From Lingula anatina (Eukaryota; Brachiopoda; Lingulata; Lingulida; Lingulidae), in assembly GCF_001039355.2 (NCBI RefSeq), contig NW_019775812.1:6649-68648 (forward strand): a stretch of 62,000 nucleotides of DNA, read 5' to 3'. The notes under the pieces were generated by a model, which was not told the origin of the DNA, did no database searches, and saw only the letters and a list, made by a program, of their open reading frames with translations. Shown piece by piece: positions 55,601-62,000 of this stretch (positions are counted from its first letter, which is position 1; each line of letters starts with the position of its first letter). The position numbers and the translations under genes are program-made.

Positions 55601-56855
55601 CTAAGTGTAGTGTGTATATTGATAAGCTCACTTGTGTAGCAATGTGAAGAATTGGGATGGACTCGGCTGGGGAGGCTGTCAATGAATGTGATAGTACGCG
55701 TCTTTGGTGCTCCTGACCCTTGTTAAACGCTTTTCCAACAATGTAGACACTCTCTGCTGTCAAAATGTACCCACATGATGCCAGTTCGTTTAAAGATGAG
55801 GAATTTGTAAACTGTTTATATAAAATATGTTTATGACCAAATACCGTTTTATCTGCATATTTCTGGTTTGGTGTTCTTTGGTAGGTTAAAAGTTGCAGTA
55901 ACCCACTTCAACCACTTCACAGAACCCTAAAATTATTTGACAAATATTCTTGATCCTTGAGTTATTGGCCAGAAAAAGACATGTAAAAAATGCCACTTTT
56001 AACTTAAGCGTCCTATTTTTATTGACCCTTGCAGCAAATTAAATTAATCAGTTACAAGGGAATTGGGCTCCGAAAGGGCTCCGAAATTTGGAGTGAAATG
56101 AATTTGTGTAATGATCACATATCGTTAAATTTTGTCTGAAGTCCACTTATTTGAGATAGCTGTGTATATTATTGGCTACAGTAGCCCAACTTAAACCATC
56201 CTGAAACGTTCTAACTATTTTTGATACCTGAATATTTAAAAAAAAATGGAAAAAGAGAAATATGCAGAAACATCATGATGTTCTGTTAAGCGCTTCATAA
56301 ATAATGTTATAGCAAATTGAAAAAAAAAAGAAAAACACAAAGAAATTGGATAAAAAGCATCATATCCCACTTTCATCTTTCATTTTGGTTTTTGGAGAGA
56401 ACCAAAGATAAGAAGGAAAAAAGAGAATAAAAGGTTTTCTTACCGTTGCTCAGAATCTGCTTGGCCCCGGGTTCGGCTCTCCCGTCTCCGTTTCTAAGGC
56501 AATGAAACCACTTCCGCTCAGGCGGCGGGACAAACACATTGATATCGTGCCAGGTAAGCGTGATTTTATCGAACGACTCGGAGAAACTGAGTCTAGTCGA
56601 TAGGACTCTTTTCCGTCCACCGAACATATACCCGTGTTCACCTCCACCGTGACTGACTTTCCCGTTCATAAAGCCATTTGGCTGTTTGTCGTGTCCCATG
56701 GAACTGCCGTGAAATCCTCCATTTGGGTGTCCCTTTTCAATACTCAGGGCGCTATAGCTGGTTGTTTTTCTGTTAGAGAGTGACGTCTCTGCAAAATCTT
56801 TGGAGATCAGGGGCGCCCGTTCATGCGTTTCGTCCACTTCGTGAAATTCTGACAT
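46691..56855 (-). CDS. ABCG half-transporter (white-type)
   Basis: Coding exons, 5' to 3' on the minus strand: 56855-56444, 54378-54330, 54050-53864, 53611-53540, 53293-53195, 52938-52772, 52361-52290, 51896-51794, 51330-51247, 51015-50987, 50704-50599, then 50206-50075 or 49904-49773, 49143-49051, 48673-48616, 48436-48359, 48168-48063, 47498-47398, 47051-46981, 46789-46691. With one alternative exon: 2,118 nt, 705 residues, all phases consistent. Motifs: Walker A GASGAGKT (152-159), signature ISGGE (260-264), Walker B LMFCDE (280-285), D-loop SGLD, H-loop His317. The nucleotide-binding domain precedes the membrane domain, the ABCG order; C-terminus has CYQDG and a final membrane helix. Such half-transporters dimerise and export lipids or small organics. 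The leader begins upstream of an acceptor at 56876. Confidence 0.93.
47563..47597. repeat. (AAT)n microsatellite
   Basis: Run of AATAATAATAAT in the ABCG intron between exons 48063 and 47498. Confidence 0.9.
49773..49904 (-). CDS. ABCG alternative exon B (membrane segment)
   Basis: 132 nt, 44 codons, phase 0; acceptor TTTCAG, donor GTAAGC. It encodes [20 protein letters not shown] and then [15 protein letters not shown]. Only 170 bp separate it from exon A. Including both would duplicate a membrane helix and break the topology, so mutually exclusive use is likely. Confidence 0.88.
50075..50206 (-). CDS. ABCG alternative exon A (membrane segment)
   Basis: 132 nt, 44 codons, phase 0 at both ends; acceptor TCTTCAG, donor GTAAGT. 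It encodes [20 protein letters not shown] and then [15 protein letters not shown], a membrane helix plus the start of the next. It is identical at 32 of 44 residues to the neighbouring exon at 49773-49904. Confidence 0.88.
53700..53722. repeat. (GA)n microsatellite
   Basis: GAGAGAGAGAGAGAGAGAGA in the ABCG intron following the Walker A exon, within a purine-rich tract reaching about 53850. Confidence 0.85.
54379..56443. other. Large first coding intron of the ABCG gene
   Basis: About 2.1 kb between the cytosolic N-terminal exon and the exon before Walker A. It contains a TAG-repeat (54586-54602). No further exon is needed, since phases on either side match (G|TA gives the Val of VSGYVEPG). 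The frames at 54782-55027 and 55572-55763 are not supported. Confidence 0.6.
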
Positions 56856-56875
56856 TTTTTTCTCTTGCGTGTACA

Positions 56876-59800
56876 CTGCAAAAAGGACGAGAAGCGTCCG
56901 GCAATTAGAAACAGTCTTGTAACTAAAAACCAAATATGAAACTGTATTTATGTAAAGCACAGCACGTATACAAACACACGCGCCACAACACGTGGGATTG
57001 ACTAGCCAGTTAAAGTGAGTTGATAAGATGATGGACATACGAGCTTAAGTGATAATGTCAAGTCTTAATACATGTTTTCAGTGCCACAGTCGTGAACTTT
57101 TCTCGCTATGACGTCACGTGTGGATGAAACTTCATCAGATACTTTCAGAGTTACAATTTCTGATTTTTTAAATTTTCACGTGTCGTGTAAAATGGTTACT
57201 GCCACTTAAATCCAAAAGGTATTTAACTAATCTGATGAGTTGTAGATTATAAAAGTGAAATGCAACATTTATCGGCCACTGTTGATTAAAAATGCGGACG
57301 TCTGTGCGTTGCGTGCGTTCTGAGCGTGATTGCCGCAGCGCAACTTGTACATGTACGAAGCGGGTTAAAATAACGCACACTACCCGGTTACCTCAACTAG
57401 ACTGATAACAAGAATTACCTGAATTGATAAAGATATACATATACATATATATCTTTATTTCGCCATAAATCACACTTGTCAGTTTTAAATGCTTCTGTAT
57501 TCAAGAATATGTATTTATCAAAAAACTTCTCTGACAAAGAAACTTTTTATCAAAACTAACGTTTTTCTTTTAACTAAGTATATTCACAAGAATGCACTTT
57601 TTTTTAAGACATACAGGTGGCAATAGATTGTCTTTGGTAAATGATTACAGGAGAGCCTTAAATGCGATTTTGATAAGAGACAAGGTGTGTTAATTTATTT
57701 TATAAAGTTATGACACATTATATTATATTATGATTATTAATTAATGATAACGTATAACAATATTTACATTAATTGATTATGAATCCAACTTCTCTTTTAA
57801 CAGTTTCGAACTTCAAATATTTGCCCATTTTCATCCTCATCATTCTGCAACTAAAGCAATTCTTGTACCTCCTTTCTACGACCACAGCGATGCCAGCTTC
57901 ATGGTCGCACAACGGACGCAGAAAGGACGCCGTCCAGTGTAAAAGGGGTTTTAGCGTTGCCGTCAAAGTTGCACTGATATCAGCTCTCACCTTCGCTTAA
58001 GACCTTATTCTCCTACTTATCACAAGCGACACGTTATGTTAACGTTGGGGAAGATAGCGAGAAAACCTTGGGCAAATTGCGCCTCCTTGTATCAGTTAAT
58101 GCCCGAGTTTACCGCGTTAAGAGTTGGTTATAATAGATGACCCTCAGCATGTTATCTAATGAGAGTGGACGAGAGATGGTCAGCCTACCTTTCGTCTTCG
58201 TTAATCTTCAGCCTCACTGAGCTTATTGACAGTGAGCCCACTTTTCTTGAACGCTTATCTCAGCAAGAGCATCAGCTGATCCATGTTTACCGTCTTCTGA
58301 CCCGGGTACGTGAGGGGTGAAATACGAGTGGTTTGAAAAAATGAAAATATTGATTTTGACTGATAAAGTGAACTATGTAGTTGATTTTGGATGTAACCAC
58401 AATTGGAAAATATAACGTACAAATTAATTTACATATTTAACCGCAAGTTGAGTTACCGGTAGTTGCAGGACCTACTGTCTGAAGCTCCTCATTTCCCACA
58501 GCTTCTTTTTACATTATGTCTTGAAAGGCCAATACGGAATATTCTTTTTATTCAGTCCATAATGTAATTGACGCACAGACGGATCAGACACGACGTATCT
58601 ACAGCTTGCCTTATTTTTCGTAAATAAATATAACAGCGTTATTTCTCCCCTTCTCCAAAATCAATCAAGAAGCAATCAAGGAGACTATGATGCCGCTATA
58701 TACACGTAAAGATAAGGCTGTGTGCTTGACCCGTCCCTGAACATTGCAGCATTGCGGAGCGGGTGTGACGAAAATGAGGGTCCTTTTAACAGAAAGTCCG
58801 CCCTCCTACAGATTCCTACAGGTGAAGGTTAGCGTGACGCAAGTGGGTCGAACTTAAAGGACAGGACTTGCCTGTACAAATCATTGGGAACATGATCGTA
58901 TTCCAATGGACACATCGCACCGGAACTCATTATACATGTACATGTAGTTATTCAAAAATGTCTGTCAATAAATATCTTAAAGAAAGAAATGGGGAAACGA
59001 CAAACATATCAGGCTTGATAAAAAAAGATTTTGGTTTGATATTTCAGGATCATTTTGAGGCTGTATACCCGACTTTCCGAAACTTAAACCACTTCGCGAT
59101 CAAGCGGTACGAGGATGGTACATGTAACAACAAAAGTCACAACAAGCACAATGAAGCGAAGGACATAACTTTCGATAATCTGTTGACTGTGTTCAACCTT
59201 ATAAATTGTCATTTTTGTTTTGTTTTGTTTTTGCTATGTCAATAAACCAGTGCGGATGAAGTGATCATATACAACAGCAGACTTTAAACACGGTGATATG
59301 AGAAAATAACATGTTTATTAGAAAATCTGTAAGTGTTGCATATAAACAGGAGGTTTTCTTGGCTAGGCCTACCTTAAAACGGTGGCTGACTAGCTGGAAG
59401 AACTTAAGATTACCCAGTTCTTTATACCTTATGGTGCTTATAATATAACACATTTCTTCGTGATAAAAAAAAGAAATCCAAAGTCACACAACTCGTTCAT
59501 ATATATACATTATATGTATACATCTGAATAAAACACGAGCTTGGAATAAAAATAAAAGTGCAGGATTACACCTGGCTTATAGCATTGACAGTTGACAGTT
59601 AAGCAATACTAGAATTCTGCTATAAACATGGAAAGTTTGCTTTTGGGAGATTCAATAAGTATTAAGCCATAATTATATTTTTTCCAAATATACTGAATAT
59701 AACAAATACCTCCACGGGGAGCACATACTTTAAAATAGTATATCAGTTTTACATGAAAAAATGGCAGACGTCGCTACACTTGCAAGTAACATTGAAGCTA

Positions 59801-60312
59801 AAACACCGCCTAATGTGGCATATACGAACCAAATAGTATCACAGATAAAAACATCATTTACGAAATATTTCAAGATAAATACATAATGATATAAGCTGGA
59901 AGAATATCCCTACAATGCAGGCTCTGTTTCGCGGATTACGTTTGTTTGCATCGGAAGGTTAAAACAAATATTTGTCTTAATCCTTACTAAATATAAGTTG
60001 CCTTAAAGTTGCCTAAGGTAAGCTTAATATAATAAAACATTCCTGTATTCAGAAGGGATGCCATATAATCCGAAAATGCTTTCTCGCTATTTAATGGGAA
60101 AGACGAGAAAAACAAATGTGTCCATACTTCTCTTTACCTAGTTTAAAAACTAGAAGGGCCTCTCGTTTACTCTTGAATACCATACCATCCCTACAGAGGG
60201 ATATGGTTAGAAAAAGAGGAAGATGAAGGCGATCTTGCTAACATTGTCCTGCGCTGAAAGCTAGCTCCCGTCTGTGGACATGATATGATATAGTTTTTAA
60301 AAATCTCTAGTT
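56876..60312. other. Region upstream of the ABCG gene and 3' of the CYYR-like gene
   Basis: It should contain the ABCG promoter and leader exon, and the 3' UTR of the next minus-strand gene. No coding exon is convincing. A 125-codon plus-strand frame at 58868-59245 ends in an AATAAA (59240 region) but shows no domain, signal peptide or splice site context; it is left as unsupported. Confidence 0.4.
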
Positions 60313-61699
60313 TCAAGGAAATGCGTATCCATACGAAGGCTGGCCAATCCCCGTTGAGGCATACGGTTGTGAGTACTGTGGGCCTGGAATGCAGAAAGAA
60401 CCCAGATGAAACTTAATTAGCCAATGAAAAAATGTGGATGTTGATTTAAACATTCTCGGTATATTACACGAGATATACATGTATGCAGGCATACCTCACG
60501 TATTTAACCATCTTTTTTTTTAAATATTGTATTAGACAATGAGTTTTTCATAAAAGAGACGGGCAAAAAAGCCTGTTTTACGTTGAACATATGTTTGAGG
60601 GGATTACAGAAAAAAGGTCCTATTGTGTTAGAGCATTATTCTTATATAATACTGCTGCAATTATACTATGTAAATTAATCTAATTACTTCACGCAAGTGT
60701 AGATTAAATGACGTTAGCTGATGTAACAGATACATGTGGCCCAGTAAATTATTTAAATCCATTATGCTATATTAAAATCAATTTATTAAGTTTTTAATAA
60801 CATAGTAATTAAAATGCTGATTTAGTTCACCTGGGTCACCAGCTGTGCTGCACTGATTCAAGACATTTCACTCCGAAACAAATCACGATTGTGACAGGTG
60901 AGAAACCGTCACACAAAGTTCCTCTCGCAAAATGTTAGTGTTGAGTATTTCTACACTAATTTACTACAGAATATCAGAGGGTGAGAGTTCCGAACTAAAG
61001 GATAGCGACAGTGTTACCTGGCGGTGGGTAAGCAGGGTCCATTCCTCCTCCAGCAGGGTAACAACCCCCAGGGGGTGGGTAGGCTCCCATTCCGGGAGGG
61101 GGGTAGTTGCTCTTGGGGGGTTGGTATGCTGGTGGGGGCTGGTAGGGAGGCGGCTGTACCATCTGACTGTGTACATTGTGAGTGTTGGTAACGCTCATCA
61201 CGACTGAAACAGCAAAGCTCGATGTCAATATAAGGTTTATTACTAAAATTTAAGAAATTATTTAAACTGTATTTAAAAAAGGGTGTGTGTGTGATATGCC
61301 ATTCCTTGTTTTTGTATTGAACATTTAAAATAAATATACCTTATCTTCTTTTTTCATCTTTTTCTCAAACACACCGACACACGCCGACACACACACACAC
61401 ACACACACACACCGGTTCCTTTAGCTATTTACCGTTGCTTTGTGGGGCCACTGGGGTAGTTGTTACTGTAATTCTCTGTCTTGCCAAATGGCGCTTACGT
61501 GCTACTCCACCACAGATACCAATTACAACAGCTATCACTATGAAAATGCAGACCCTGAAAATACGTGAAACATGTTTGATTAACTATAAACGAATCTCCA
61601 TAGTAATGTGACGCGCCTTCTTGAAATACACCAGTTTCATAATCAAGTTAAAAGATGTAAAAAAGGCGCTCGTCTGTGTGTGTGTGTGTGTGTGTGTGA

Positions 61700-61743
<44 letters not shown>

Positions 61744-61884
61744 ACATGAGTGCGTTTTAATCAGTTGGATATGTTCTGTAAACAAATAAAACATTAAAAA
61801 TAAACTAACAAATAAATCTACTCACCAAAAGTACCACAAAGAATACCAGCAATTGTAGTACAGGCTGTAACATCCTTCAGTTCC
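60313..61884 (-). CDS. Cys/Tyr-rich, proline-tailed membrane protein (CYYR1-like), 3' part
   Basis: Exons on the minus strand: 61884-61826, 61554-61433, 61203-61018, 60383-60313 (stop at 60313-60315); phases 0, 2, 1, 1. The first visible exon gives GCYSLYYNCWYSLWYFW (Cys/Tyr-rich), the next a membrane span VCIFIVIAVVIGICGGVARK with basic stop-transfer and a Thr-rich tail, the third a proline-rich stretch (MVQPPPYQPPPAYQ, SNYPPPGMGAYPPPG) and the last a QPSYGYAFP C-terminus. Cys/Tyr-rich ectodomain, single span and PPPY-type tail resemble CYYR1 or Shisa-like adaptors, whose PPxY motifs bind WW-domain ubiquitin ligases. The 5' end with the signal peptide lies beyond 62000. Confidence 0.7.
61386..61413. 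repeat. (CA)n microsatellite
   Basis: ACACACACACACACACACAC in the intron between exons 61433 and 61203 of the CYYR1-like gene. Confidence 0.9.
61674..61742. repeat. (TG)n(AG)n compound microsatellite
   Basis: A TG run followed directly by an AG run in the intron between exons 61826 and 61554 of the CYYR1-like gene. Confidence 0.9.
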
Positions 61885-62000
61885 CTAAAGAGAATATTAA
61901 CAAACTTTAACACCTTCTAGTCTAATATCATTACATATAGAACAGGCTATGGACGTACGCTCTTGTGTATATGTGTTTTAGGAAAAGACAATGACGCCCA

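Noticed and set aside
57768-58000. Overlapping frames on both strands as small genes
   Set aside because: No domain, splice site or paralog; both frames are short and equally likely by chance.
58868-59245. 125-residue plus-strand protein
   Set aside because: No recognisable domain and no signal peptide; kept only as a note in the intergenic entry.

Overview
This is metazoan genomic DNA: AT-rich, with short exons in GT-AG introns, microsatellites, and many cut-and-paste and LINE transposons. The gene set (SMC6, an ABCG half-transporter, a CYYR1-like membrane protein, an IRE1/RNase-L-type enzyme) and the repeat families suggest a marine invertebrate, perhaps a lophotrochozoan or an invertebrate deuterostome. 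The species cannot be fixed from the sequence. Exon models were built by hand from reading frame, splice sites and phase; all junctions quoted are phase-consistent.

Layout. (1) 1-3.9 kb, plus strand: 3' end of SMC6, with two tandem, divergent versions of one exon. (2) 4-8.4 kb: MITEs and a broken Tc1-like element. (3) 8.5-45.6 kb: a gene cluster built from three tandem copies of one unit. Copy 1 (upstream block 8.5-9.6 kb, coding exons 25.3-34.4 kb) is intact. It is predicted to encode a roughly 959-residue protein: signal peptide, short Thr-rich ectodomain, one membrane span, five ubiquitin-like domains, an IRE1-like kinase, and a KEN endoribonuclease domain with catalytic R, N and H present. 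Copy 2 (37.7-39.9 kb) keeps only the upstream block, the membrane exon and a 3'-UTR-like relic. Copy 3 (40.2-45.6 kb) keeps the upstream block, the membrane exon and a short remnant of the ubiquitin-like exon. (4) Between the copy 1 upstream block and its first coding exon lies about 14 kb of nested transposons: a Tx1/L1-like LINE broken by a THAP/SAP (ISL2EU-like) element and a PIF/Harbinger element, plus a second Harbinger copy and smaller MITEs. (5) 46.7-56.9 kb, minus strand: a complete ABCG half-transporter gene (19 coding exon positions, 705 residues) with a pair of 132-nt mutually-exclusive-looking exons for one membrane segment and one GC-AG intron. (6) 60.3-62 kb, minus strand: 3' part of a cysteine/tyrosine-rich, proline-tailed membrane protein gene resembling CYYR1.

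Main point of interest. The copy 1 gene resembles an IRE1/RNase L enzyme whose sensor region has been replaced by a small mucin-like ectodomain and a ubiquitin-like array, accompanied by two enzyme-less tandem copies. The order membrane span, kinase, KEN RNase is that of IRE1. The KEN motif spacing is like RNase L. Ubiquitin-like repeats as the sensor or adaptor are not part of either family as I know them. A role in stress or antiviral RNA decay is inference only.
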